A stretch of 35,644 bases of DNA from positions 1 to 35,644 of the forward strand of contig JAJYXI010000035.1 in NCBI GenBank assembly GCA_021791055.1, given 5' to 3'. Below the pieces are notes generated by a model, which saw only the letters and a program-made list of their open reading frames with translations, searched no databases and was not told the DNA's origin. Source of the DNA: Nitrospirota bacterium (lineage in GTDB: Bacteria > Nitrospirota > Thermodesulfovibrionia > Thermodesulfovibrionales > Dissulfurispiraceae). The translations under genes were made by a program, and so were the position numbers. Position 1 is the stretch's first letter, and each line of letters opens with the position of its first letter. Shown here piece after piece: positions 21,534-29,071 of this stretch.

Positions 21534-22955
21534 GTAACGCCAACATGATAATGTCCTAATATACCAAAATGAAAATGTCCTATTCATGAATTGCTAAACT
21601 GTCTCTTTTTTAGGAGGAGACAGCATGAGCGGAAAGGACATTATCATGATAAGGCAGAAGGAATTAAGGCGGTTACATGTAATTCACAGAGTATTGGATG
21701 GAGAGATAACGCAAGTTAAGGCATCAGAGATGCTCTCATTAAGTGAGCGACAGATAAGGCGAATAGTGAAACGTATAGGACAGGAAGGAGACATTGGCAT
21801 AGCTCACAAATCACGGGGGAAGGAATCCAGCAGGAAGCTGCCTGAGAAGCTCACGGAGCGTGTGGTATATCTGTATCAGCAGAAGTATCAGGGATTTGGT
21901 CCGACACTGTTTAGCGAGAAACTTGCAGAGTTAGAAGACATACACATCAGTGATGAGACAGCCAGGAAGTGGCTGATAGAGGCAGGGCTATGGGAGGTGA
22001 ATCGCAGACAAAGGACACATCGTCAGTGGAGACAGAGAAAAGAGCATTATGGAGAGATGGTACAGATGGACGGCAGCCATCATGACTGGTTTGAAGGCAG
22101 GGGGCCTGAATGTGTGCTCATGGCGTATATAGACGACGCAACAAACAGGGTTTATTGCAGATTCTATGAATACGAGGGAACCATTCCCGCAATGGACAGC
22201 TTCAAAAGATATATCAAGAAGTATGGTATACCAATGAGCATATATTTTGATAAGCACACCACCTACAAATCAACAGCAGAGCCAACTATAGAAGAGGAGA
22301 TAAACGGAGAGGAGCCGTTAAGCGAATTTGGCAGGGCATTGGAAGAACTCGGAGTGCAAAGGATATATGCTCACTCACCGCAAGCAAAGGGCAGAATAGA
22401 GAGGCTATTTAAGACCCTTCAGGACAGACTTATCAAAGAGATGCGGTTAAAGGGAATAAAGAGCGTAGAGGAAGCAAACAAGTTTCTAAAGACATATCTG
22501 CCGAAATACAACAAGAAGTTTTCTCTGAAGGCACATAGGTCAGAAGACCTTCATATGCCTGTGCCTGAAGGGATAGACCTTGATGCAATACTCTGCATAA
22601 AGACAGGAAGGACAGTCAGAAATGACAACACAATAAGTTATCAGAAGGAGTTGTATCAGATTGAGGAGGTGATGGCAGGGAAGATAGTAACGGTAACAGA
22701 ACGGATAGACGGCACAATGCGTATGCTTTATCAGGGCAGGAACCTAAAGTTCAGACAGATAAACGTTCGTCCTGAAAGGCCACAGAAGCAGAAAGTGAAG
22801 ATAAAGAGAAGGACAGCCTATATACCACCAGCGGATCACCCATGGAGGAAGTTCAAAATAGGCAGGAACGCCTCCAAAAATATAACGGAGGTGGCAGCGT
22901 AGAAACCGGACATTTTCATTTTGGTGAAAACAGGACATTTTTATTTTGGCTTGAC
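21534..22955 (+). mobile_element. ISNCY/ISDol1-like insertion sequence, 1422 bp
   Basis: The outer terminal repeats are 21534-21556 and 22933-22955 (18 of 23 positions match after inversion). A second, perfect 18-bp inverted pair lies inside, at 21563-21580 and 22908-22925. Outer and inner repeats share CCAAAAT.AAAATGTCC, so each end carries two likely transposase sites. One transposase gene fills the element, which lies between the double-glycine protein gene and the FapF-like gene. Confidence 0.85.
21625..22902 (+). CDS. DDE transposase (ISNCY/IS481-like integrase core)
   Basis: The 425-aa protein has an N-terminal helix-turn-helix (about 12-55: SEMLSLSERQIRRIVKRIGQ) and a retroviral-type integrase core. 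Asp in QMDGSHHDWFEGRG, Asp in YFDKHTTY and Glu in KGRIERLFKT form the DDE triad. It appears full length with no frameshift. A perfect AGGAGG ribosome site lies 7 nt before the ATG. The element may still be active, given the intact gene and clean ends. Confidence 0.9.
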   Translation: MSGKDIIMIRQKELRRLHVIHRVLDGEITQVKASEMLSLSERQIRRIVKRIGQEGDIGIAHKSRGKESSRKLPEKLTERVVYLYQQKYQGFGPTLFSEKLAELEDIHISDETARKWLIEAGLWEVNRRQRTHRQWRQRKEHYGEMVQMDGSHHDWFEGRGPECVLMAYIDDATNRVYCRFYEYEGTIPAMDSFKRYIKKYGIPMSIYFDKHTTYKSTAEPTIEEEINGEEPLSEFGRALEELGVQRIYAHSPQAKGRIERLFKTLQDRLIKEMRLKGIKSVEEANKFLKTYLPKYNKKFSLKAHRSEDLHMPVPEGIDLDAILCIKTGRTVRNDNTISYQKELYQIEEVMAGKIVTVTERIDGTMRMLYQGRNLKFRQINVRPERPQKQKVKIKRRTAYIPPADHPWRKFKIGRNASKNITEVAA

Positions 22956-22973
22956 ACACACTGCAAAAATTGT
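22956..22973 (+). repeat. 18-bp direct repeat flanking the IS, right
   Basis: Identical to 21516-21533. Removing the IS and one copy joins the DNA between the upstream amyloid genes and the FapF-like gene without loss. Confidence 0.8.
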
Positions 22974-23011
22974 TGACTTAAGGACTACATTAACCTATAA
23001 TTGCCAGAAAA

Positions 23012-23029
23012 TGGCCTTAGAAAAGGCCA
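23012..23029 (+). promoter_or_regulatory. Small hairpin before the FapF-like gene
   Basis: TGGCCTT (23012-23018) pairs with AAGGCCA (23023-23029) around a 4-nt loop and is followed by six A. It is 12 bp upstream of the GGAGG ribosome site. In the uninterrupted locus it could act as an mRNA processing or attenuation element. Confidence 0.3.
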
Positions 23030-23051
23030 AAAAACTATAAATGGAGGCAGT

Positions 23052-24065
23052 ATGAAAAGATTTTTTAGACTTATAGCAGTTTTCATAATCTTAGGCCTTA
23101 CACTTTCTAATGTCTTTGCAGAGGAAAAGGTAGAGCCGGGAGTCACAGTAGAAAAGGGAAAGGAGAGAGAGAAGGTAGAGCCTGGAATCGTGGTAGAAAA
23201 GGGCGGTATCCTCATCGGTAAAGGAAGGTTGATTTTTGAGCCGGGTTTTCAGTACACGCATATCAGCACGCAGAGGCTTGATATTACAGGCTTCACAGTA
23301 CTGCCAGCCCTGGTTGTCGGCATAATCCAGGTTGAGAAGATAAAGAGGGATATACTGACGCCGTTCGTAACGCTAAAATATGGTATTACTAAGGGGGCTG
23401 AGCTTGATATAAAGGTCCCTTACTCAATAAGGTATGACGAGTATACCTACGGAACAGCCCCTAATAGGGTTATTAAAAGGACCGATGAATCTGGTTTTGG
23501 AGATGTGGAAGGCGCTCTCCTTTTTCATATAATAAGAGAAAAGGGTGCAAGGCCGGATGTTATTTTAAGTATTAAGGGTAAGTCCCGCACCGGTAAGGAC
23601 CCCTATGGAATCCAGACCGAGACAACAACCGGTTATACAATACCCAGGGGGCTTCCCCTCGGAAGCGGCCATTGGGCAGTTGAACCTGGCCTAACCTTCG
23701 TGAAGACGGCAGAACCTGCTGTAGTCTTCGCAAACATAAGCTACTTTTATCATATGAAAAGAGATGTTGGCCATGGTATTGGCACTGTTGATCCAAGCGA
23801 TAGCATAAACTACAGCCTCGGCGTTGCATATGCCGTGAGTGACAAGGTTGCCCTGAGTACGGCCTTTGAGCAGAAATTCTACAACAGGACAAAGGTCAAT
23901 GGAATAAAACAGCCCGAAACAAATGTAAATGTGGCATCGCTCCTTTTAGGCGCGTCTTATGCCTTTGGCGAGAAAACATCACTAAGCCTCACAATCGGCA
24001 TAGGGCTTACCCCTGAATCTCCAGACGTCCAGGTCAGCTTGAGAATGCCGATAAATTTGTTTTAA
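23052..24065 (+). CDS. FapF-like outer-membrane beta-barrel exporter
   Basis: A 337-aa protein. The start at 23052 has GGAGG 5 nt upstream and gives a proper signal peptide (about 1-22, ending NVFA). A short tandem duplication follows (EKVEPGVTVEKG and EKVEPGIVVEKG). The rest alternates beta strands of the transporter/MetA-type barrel family and ends RMPINLF with terminal Phe. FapF, the fibre secretion pore of Fap systems, is a trimeric barrel with an N-terminal plug/helix region. Location near a FapD-like peptidase and Fap-like subunits supports this assignment. A general solute channel cannot be excluded. Confidence 0.7.
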   Translation: MKRFFRLIAVFIILGLTLSNVFAEEKVEPGVTVEKGKEREKVEPGIVVEKGGILIGKGRLIFEPGFQYTHISTQRLDITGFTVLPALVVGIIQVEKIKRDILTPFVTLKYGITKGAELDIKVPYSIRYDEYTYGTAPNRVIKRTDESGFGDVEGALLFHIIREKGARPDVILSIKGKSRTGKDPYGIQTETTTGYTIPRGLPLGSGHWAVEPGLTFVKTAEPAVVFANISYFYHMKRDVGHGIGTVDPSDSINYSLGVAYAVSDKVALSTAFEQKFYNRTKVNGIKQPETNVNVASLLLGASYAFGEKTSLSLTIGIGLTPESPDVQVSLRMPINLF

Positions 24066-24101
24066 TCAGTTTCTGACAGCCTCTTGGTTAAGGAGGAAAA
24101 C

Positions 24102-24351
24102 ATGAAAGGGTTTATAAAGGTTCCTGTTTTTGGGCATCCTTGTATTTTCTTTCTACATTGGATGGGGATGGGGCAGAATAGATGCGTGGTCTGAAGGCTA
24201 CAACCATGCAATTGACGAGGTAAAGATGGAATTGAAATCTGCCATTAAAGACGAAGTGCCATTCTGGTTCGGTGACATAAGATTCATTCCGCGCAAGAAC
24301 GGCACTGCCAATGCAGTTATAGCAAAGGCAGAGGATGAAGGATCAACGTGA
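24102..24351 (+). pseudogene. Frameshifted copy of the 81-aa membrane-anchored protein gene
   Basis: The ATG at 24102 (AGGAGG upstream) opens the same reading frame as the intact gene at 25431. Two bases (GT) are missing after codon 7 (around 24122), so translation leaves the frame. The remaining 219 bp match the other copy with a single difference (G24291 versus A25622). An in-frame TTG at 24130 could give a shorter 73-aa protein without its ribosome site. It is most likely an inactivated duplicate, or an assembly error to be excluded. Confidence 0.7.
24123..24341 (+). repeat. 219-bp near-identical duplication, copy 1
   Basis: Pairs with 25454-25672 at constant offset 1331 with one mismatch. 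The two copies flank the csgG-like gene in direct orientation. Confidence 0.9.
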
Positions 24352-24375
24352 AAATAAGTCCAGGTGTCTAAATGT

Positions 24376-24449
24376 TTTACACTGAATAATCTCCTGTCCT
24401 GACAAACCCAATAAAATCAGGGTCTTATAATTCTGGTATATTCTTTGCG
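24376..24449 (+). promoter_or_regulatory. Sigma-54 promoter P5 for the csgG-like operon
   Basis: TGGTAT-ATTCT-TTGCG at 24434-24449 has the exact GG/GC register. AAAATCA is at 24413-24419 (21 bp upstream), part of the IHF-like AATCAG-GGTC-TTA. TTTACAC is at 24376-24382 (58 bp upstream), within a GTCTAAATG string shared with P4. Predicted start is near 24460. The leader to the CsgG start is about 120 nt with no gene seen in it. Confidence 0.8.
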
Positions 24450-24580
24450 AAGTAAGTATACAACGGCAGGCTTTTGCTATTCACTTTTTCTATTCATCGC
24501 CGGGAAGCTATTCAATAATAAAGGGGTTTTAGTCGTACATGTCTTTGATAAAAGTTTAACACACTAAAATGGAGCTAATC

Positions 24581-25372
24581 ATGAAATCACTGTTAAACAT
24601 ATTTTCACCAATCCTCATAATTGCTTTTTTAAGCGGGTGTGCAACTATGGAACAGATGACAGCGCCTAAAGCAAAAGTTGACACCGGTCTTGAGCAGCAG
24701 CTTCCTCCATATACTGGTCCGAAGGCTGCCGTTGCGGTCGCAAGTTTTGACTGGAAGGTGGGTGCGGCCGCGGGCAAGACGGTAATAAGAGGTATGGGAG
24801 AAGAGCCAATAACCATAACACAGGAGCAGTCCGGCTACATGACAGGGCTCAGGGATATGCTAACGACCGCACTAATTCAGAGCAAGAGATACAGAGTCCT
24901 CGAAAGGCAGGAATTGGGCGCCATTCAGGAGGAAATAGAGCTTGCACGGAAGGGCTACGTAGAAAAGAAAACGGCGGTAAAGAAGGGGAAGATTAAGGGG
25001 GCCGACATCCTTGTTATAGCAGCCGTCACCGGCTGGGATCCCGGTGCCGCTGGGGCTGGCGGTGGTGCTGGCGTATTGGGAGGTGGCTTTCTCGGCGCCA
25101 TAACCGGGGCGGTTAAGAAATCCTACATGGCTATCGACATACGAATAATAGACACCGCCACGTCCGAGGTCCTTGCAGCCACAAGGGTTGAGGGCGAGGC
25201 GAAGGACATAAGCCTTGGCGCATTGGCTGGTGGCATTATGGGCAATGTGGGGATCGGCGGCGCACTTGGGGCTTTTTCCAAAACTCCAATGGAAAAGGCG
25301 ATAAGGACGTGCATATTTGAAGCCGTAAAATATATTGTGGATAATACGCCAAAAGAGTATTTTAAGCACTGA
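24581..25372 (+). CDS. CsgG-family outer-membrane secretion lipoprotein
   Basis: The 263-aa protein has a lipoprotein signal (FLSGC, Cys20), so it is probably outer-membrane anchored. The body fits the CsgG family: AAVAVASFDW at the first strand, GLRDMLTTALIQSKRYRVLE then RQEL, GADILVIAAVTGW, and YMAIDIRIIDTATSEVLAAT. CsgG forms the nonameric pore that exports curli subunits. A Gly/Ala-rich stretch (GAAGAGGGAGVLGGGF) replaces part of the usual loop region. Start 24581 is chosen because GGAG lies 6 nt upstream and it gives the proper signal; 24569 is also in frame. No csgE or csgF is seen. Confidence 0.88.
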   Translation: MKSLLNIFSPILIIAFLSGCATMEQMTAPKAKVDTGLEQQLPPYTGPKAAVAVASFDWKVGAAAGKTVIRGMGEEPITITQEQSGYMTGLRDMLTTALIQSKRYRVLERQELGAIQEEIELARKGYVEKKTAVKKGKIKGADILVIAAVTGWDPGAAGAGGGAGVLGGGFLGAITGAVKKSYMAIDIRIIDTATSEVLAATRVEGEAKDISLGALAGGIMGNVGIGGALGAFSKTPMEKAIRTCIFEAVKYIVDNTPKEYFKH

Positions 25373-25430
25373 TTTCTAAATAGTCTTGAAGCTTTTTTAA
25401 GACACCAACCTCTTAATTCAGGAGGGATAC

Positions 25431-25676
25431 ATGAAAACCTTTATAAAGGTTGTCCTGTTTTTGGGCATCCTTGTATTTTCTTTCTACATTGGATGGGGAT
25501 GGGGCAGAATAGATGCGTGGTCTGAAGGCTACAACCATGCAATTGACGAGGTAAAGATGGAATTGAAATCTGCCATTAAAGACGAAGTGCCATTCTGGTT
25601 CGGTGACATAAGATTCATTCCACGCAAGAACGGCACTGCCAATGCAGTTATAGCAAAGGCAGAGGATGAAGGGTGA
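25431..25676 (+). CDS. 81-aa membrane-anchored small protein, intact copy
   Basis: One N-terminal membrane helix or uncleaved signal (about 4-26, FIKVVLFLGILVFSFYIGWG) is followed by an amphipathic stretch and a short basic tail. The family is not recognised. GWGWGRIDAWSEGY is a notable Trp/Gly-rich segment next to the membrane. The ribosome site is GGAGGG. It lies between the csgG-like gene and the protease gene and is a near-exact duplicate of the frameshifted 24102 copy. An accessory role in export or anchoring is only a guess. Confidence 0.7.
   Translation: MKTFIKVVLFLGILVFSFYIGWGWGRIDAWSEGYNHAIDEVKMELKSAIKDEVPFWFGDIRFIPRKNGTANAVIAKAEDEG
25454..25672 (+). repeat. 219-bp near-identical duplication, copy 2
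   Basis: Intact copy, direct orientation relative to 24123-24341. Confidence 0.9.
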
Positions 25677-25715
25677 CAGGGTCTTAATTCAACTTACTAA
25701 AACAAGGAGGCGAAC

Positions 25716-26915
25716 ATGCAAAGGAAAAATACTTTTAAGAAAATCGCTTTTGTGCTTTCAATTCTGGTATCGCTTGTCATTGTTCAATCCATATGGTCTC
25801 AAGACAATGATTGGCAGAAGCAATCTGTCCGGTTTGCCCCTGACCGGATTCTGGTTAAGTTCAAACCGGTCATCCCGGAAGAGTTAAAAGCCGCCGTGCA
25901 TCAGAGGCAAGGGGGTATTGTAGTGGATATCATCCCGGAAATAGATGTCCATGTGGTACAGGTCCCTAAGAACATGGTTAAAGAGAAGATAAGGGCTTAC
26001 TGGAAAGAGGCACCGGTCGAATTTGTGGAGCCTGACTATATCGCCTTTGCCATCCTCACCCCGAATGACCCCTACTTTGGAAATCAGTGGGGTATGACTA
26101 AAATTAAAGCACCAGAAGCATGGGACATCACCAAGGGGTCACCTAATGTAAAGATAGCAATACTGGACACCGGTATAGACCAGGACCATGAGGATCTTAA
26201 GGCAAAGATTGTGGCTAATAAGAATTTCACCTGGAGCTGGACAGTGGATGACAGGTATGGACATGGCACTCATGTTGCCGGCATTGCTGCTGCCATCACC
26301 AATAATGGTAAAGGAGTGGCCGGGGTTGGCTTCAACTCAAGCCTTATGAATGTAAAAGTCCTGGGAGACAACGGCAGCGGGTACTATAGCTGGGTTGCCA
26401 ATGGTATTATCTGGGCGGCTAATAATGGAGCAAAGGTAATCAATCTCAGCCTTGGAGGCGCCTCTCCCTCAAAAACGCTGGAGGATGCCGCAAACTATGC
26501 ATGGAGCAAAGGTTCTGTGTTAGCAGCGGCTGCCGGAAATGACAATACCACTACCCCCCTTTATCCAGCGTACTATGCAAATTGTATTGCAGTAGCGGCA
26601 ACAGACAAAAATGATGCAAAGGCAAGTTTCTCTAACTACGGTGACTGGGTAGATATTGCTGCCCCGGGGGTAGACATATTCTCCACAATGCCAAATCACA
26701 AGAATAGACTTGGCAAACGGAACTACGGGTATCTCAGCGGGACATCCATGTCTGCACCCCATGTAAGCGGAGTAGCTGCCCTAATCTGGACAACCGGGTA
26801 TGGGACCAGTAATGCATCTGTTCGTAGTAGGATTGAGGGCACTGCAGATGAGGCAGGCACTATGTGGTCAAATTACAAGATAAAGCGGGTCAATGCTTAT
26901 AATGCCGTGAAGTAA
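25716..26915 (+). CDS. Secreted S8 subtilisin-like serine protease
   Basis: The 399-aa preproenzyme has a signal peptide (about 1-28) and an I9/fervidolysin-like propeptide (about 38-112, starting DRILVKFKP). The peptidase S8 domain (about 118-395) has the full triad: Asp151 in AILDTGID, His183 in GHGTHVAG and Ser344 in SGTSMSAPH. There is no C-terminal extension or anchor. The next gene encodes a PrcB-like protein and then type II secretion genes begin, so this may be a substrate of that system or a processing enzyme for matrix proteins. The ribosome site is AAGGAGGCGAAC. Confidence 0.93.
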   Translation: MQRKNTFKKIAFVLSILVSLVIVQSIWSQDNDWQKQSVRFAPDRILVKFKPVIPEELKAAVHQRQGGIVVDIIPEIDVHVVQVPKNMVKEKIRAYWKEAPVEFVEPDYIAFAILTPNDPYFGNQWGMTKIKAPEAWDITKGSPNVKIAILDTGIDQDHEDLKAKIVANKNFTWSWTVDDRYGHGTHVAGIAAAITNNGKGVAGVGFNSSLMNVKVLGDNGSGYYSWVANGIIWAANNGAKVINLSLGGASPSKTLEDAANYAWSKGSVLAAAAGNDNTTTPLYPAYYANCIAVAATDKNDAKASFSNYGDWVDIAAPGVDIFSTMPNHKNRLGKRNYGYLSGTSMSAPHVSGVAALIWTTGYGTSNASVRSRIEGTADEAGTMWSNYKIKRVNAYNAVK

Positions 26916-26931
26916 GGCTCTGGGAAGATAT

Positions 26932-27417
26932 ATGAATAGAACCTGGTTGCTGGTGATACCCTTACTGATAGCATCGGGGAGTTATATGCCATTACATGGT
27001 GAAGCAGCAAAACCCGTTGTTTTTCGCGCCATGCCAGACCCGGAGCAATGGGTTTTCAGCGATGAGCCTGCTTATCTTGTGGTCACAGAGAAGAATTGGT
27101 CTCGGTACTACACGAGTCAACCAAAGGGTTCTGATTTTGCAAACTGCATTTATATTGTTGCCTCCCGCGGGGTAAAGCCTAATCCGGGTTATAGAATCAG
27201 GATTCTGCAAATCCAGCAACAGAAAGATACAATAACAATAAAATTTGAACTCAGGGAGCCTGATCTGAAAAAGATTTACCCACAGGTTATAGTTCGCCCA
27301 TGTGCTGTGGCTGAAGTTGTTAAGGCAGATTTGCAAAGATATGATCTATTGAGATTTGTTTTCACGGATCAAAAAGGGCGCCAGATCGCTACAGCAAAGG
27401 CAGAAATTTATCGTTGA
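26932..27417 (+). CDS. PrcB-like secreted protein
   Basis: The 161-aa protein has a signal peptide (about 1-25). The C-terminal domain (about 78-160) reads PGYRIRILQIQQQKDTITIK followed later by EVVKADL. It matches the PrcB C-terminal domain, in which a strand GY.I.I is followed by a proline-rich loop and an EVV strand. PrcB is an accessory of the Treponema subtilisin-type complex (dentilisin), so sitting 16 bp after a subtilisin gene is meaningful. Cys residues near 72 and 126 may form a disulfide. It lies 22 bp before gspE. Confidence 0.7.
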   Translation: MNRTWLLVIPLLIASGSYMPLHGEAAKPVVFRAMPDPEQWVFSDEPAYLVVTEKNWSRYYTSQPKGSDFANCIYIVASRGVKPNPGYRIRILQIQQQKDTITIKFELREPDLKKIYPQVIVRPCAVAEVVKADLQRYDLLRFVFTDQKGRQIATAKAEIYR

Positions 27418-27439
27418 CAGACAAGAAAGGCAAGATAAA

Positions 27440-29071
27440 ATGAAAAAGGAGATTCCTTTAGGCAAAATGCTCCTCCATAGTGGTCTAATAGGAGAAGATA
27501 AGCTTGAAGTAGCCTTAAAAGAGCAGCAGGTTAGCCGTCGACGCATCGGAGAGACCATGGTCGGTCTCGGTTTTGTCTCAATGGAGGACATGCTCAGGGC
27601 ATTGGGTTCTCAGCTTGGAATAAAATATCTTTCGTTTTCAGAGTTTCCGGGGGTAATCCATGACGGTTCATACCCGTCTATAAAGTTCATGAAACAGTAC
27701 AGAGTTGTTCCTTTGGACAAAGATAATGGTGCTATAAGGATCGTAATGGCAGACCCATTGGATACCTATGCATTAAATGCACTCCGTCTCTTCTTCAACA
27801 ATGACCTGGAGGTATACCTGGGCAGTGAGAGGGACATAGCTGAGGCTATTGAGCAATACTTTGGAAATAGTACCCAGATGACATCCTTAATGGAGAGTAT
27901 GAGAGAGGAACAAGATGACGTGGATGCCGGGATGCAGGAGGATGTCCATCACCTGAGGGACATTGCCCAGGAGGCTCCTGTAATAAATCTCGTAAACATG
28001 TTCATTACAAAGGCGGTTGAAAGCAGGGCAAGTGACATCCATATAGAGCCATTTGAAAATAGGTTCAAGGTTAGATACAGGGTCGATGGGGTACTAATTG
28101 AAGCGCAGTCTCTTCCAAAGAGGCTTCAGTCAGCGGTTATATCGAGGGTCAAGATAATGTCAAGGCTGAATATCGCTGAGAGAAGGCTACCCCAGGATGG
28201 CCGTATAAAGCTGAGGGTCTCGGGCAGGGAGATCGACCTCAGGGTCTCAACACTGCCTACCCTCTACGGAGAAAGTGTTGTGATGCGTATTTTAGACAGG
28301 GGCAGCACCTTGATTAACCTCGAGGAACTCGGCTTTACAGAGGGGACCTTTAACGAGTATGAAAGGCTTATAGCCATGCCTTATGGAATGATCCTTGTTA
28401 CAGGCCCAACAGGCAGCGGGAAGACAACGACCCTTTATGCATCCCTCAGCCGTATAAACTCCTCTGACAGGAAGATAATCACAATAGAAGACCCGATAGA
28501 ATACGAGATAGAGGGGATTAATCAGATACAGGTGAAGCCAAAGATCGGGCTTACATTTGCCAATGGCCTCAGGCATATCGTCCGCCAGGACCCAGACATT
28601 ATAATGGTGGGAGAGATCAGAGACAGGGAAACAGCAGAGATAGCCATCCATGCAGCCCTCACAGGTCATCTTGTCTTCAGTACACTGCATACAAATGATG
28701 CGCCAGGCGCTGTAACAAGGCTTTTAGACATGGGCATTGAGGGATTTTTAGTGGCATCATCCCTTGTGGGGGTCCTGGCCCAGCGTCTTGTGAGGGTAAT
28801 CTGTCCCGGGTGCAAGGAAGAGGGTAAAGAGGGTGAGGGCTGTGAGAAATGCAGGCGCACCGGTTATATGGGAAGGACAGGGGTCTTTGAATTAATGGTA
28901 ATGAACGAAGAGATAAGGCAATTGATCCTCGATAAGGCGAGTGCTGATATTATCAGGCAGAAGGCAATATCTCAGGGGATGCTTACCCTGAGGGAATGCG
29001 GCTGGCAGAAGGTAAGAGAAGGGATAACAACAGTTAAGGAGGTCTTAAGGGTAACAAAGGGGGATATTTAG
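27440..29071 (+). CDS. gspE: GspE, type II secretion ATPase
   Basis: A 543-aa cytoplasmic hexameric ATPase driving pseudopilus assembly. An N-terminal T2SSE_N domain (about 7-140) precedes the ATPase core, with Walker A GPTGSGKTTT, the Asp box ITIEDPIEYEIEG, Walker B DIIMVGEIRD and His box STLHTND. A four-Cys zinc motif follows (CPGCKEEGKEGEGCEKC). Start 27440 is preferred: it has AAAGG upstream, while an in-frame ATG 84 bp earlier lies inside the preceding gene. It begins a tight run of gsp genes. PilB is the alternative family, but the downstream genes are pseudopilins, favouring GspE. Confidence 0.93.
   Translation: MKKEIPLGKMLLHSGLIGEDKLEVALKEQQVSRRRIGETMVGLGFVSMEDMLRALGSQLGIKYLSFSEFPGVIHDGSYPSIKFMKQYRVVPLDKDNGAIRIVMADPLDTYALNALRLFFNNDLEVYLGSERDIAEAIEQYFGNSTQMTSLMESMREEQDDVDAGMQEDVHHLRDIAQEAPVINLVNMFITKAVESRASDIHIEPFENRFKVRYRVDGVLIEAQSLPKRLQSAVISRVKIMSRLNIAERRLPQDGRIKLRVSGREIDLRVSTLPTLYGESVVMRILDRGSTLINLEELGFTEGTFNEYERLIAMPYGMILVTGPTGSGKTTTLYASLSRINSSDRKIITIEDPIEYEIEGINQIQVKPKIGLTFANGLRHIVRQDPDIIMVGEIRDRETAEIAIHAALTGHLVFSTLHTNDAPGAVTRLLDMGIEGFLVASSLVGVLAQRLVRVICPGCKEEGKEGEGCEKCRRTGYMGRTGVFELMVMNEEIRQLILDKASADIIRQKAISQGMLTLRECGWQKVREGITTVKEVLRVTKGDI

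Noticed and set aside
25373-25430. Terminator after the csgG-like gene
   Set aside because: Only a 5-bp GTCTT/AAGAC pairing with the T-run inside the loop; not a credible intrinsic terminator.
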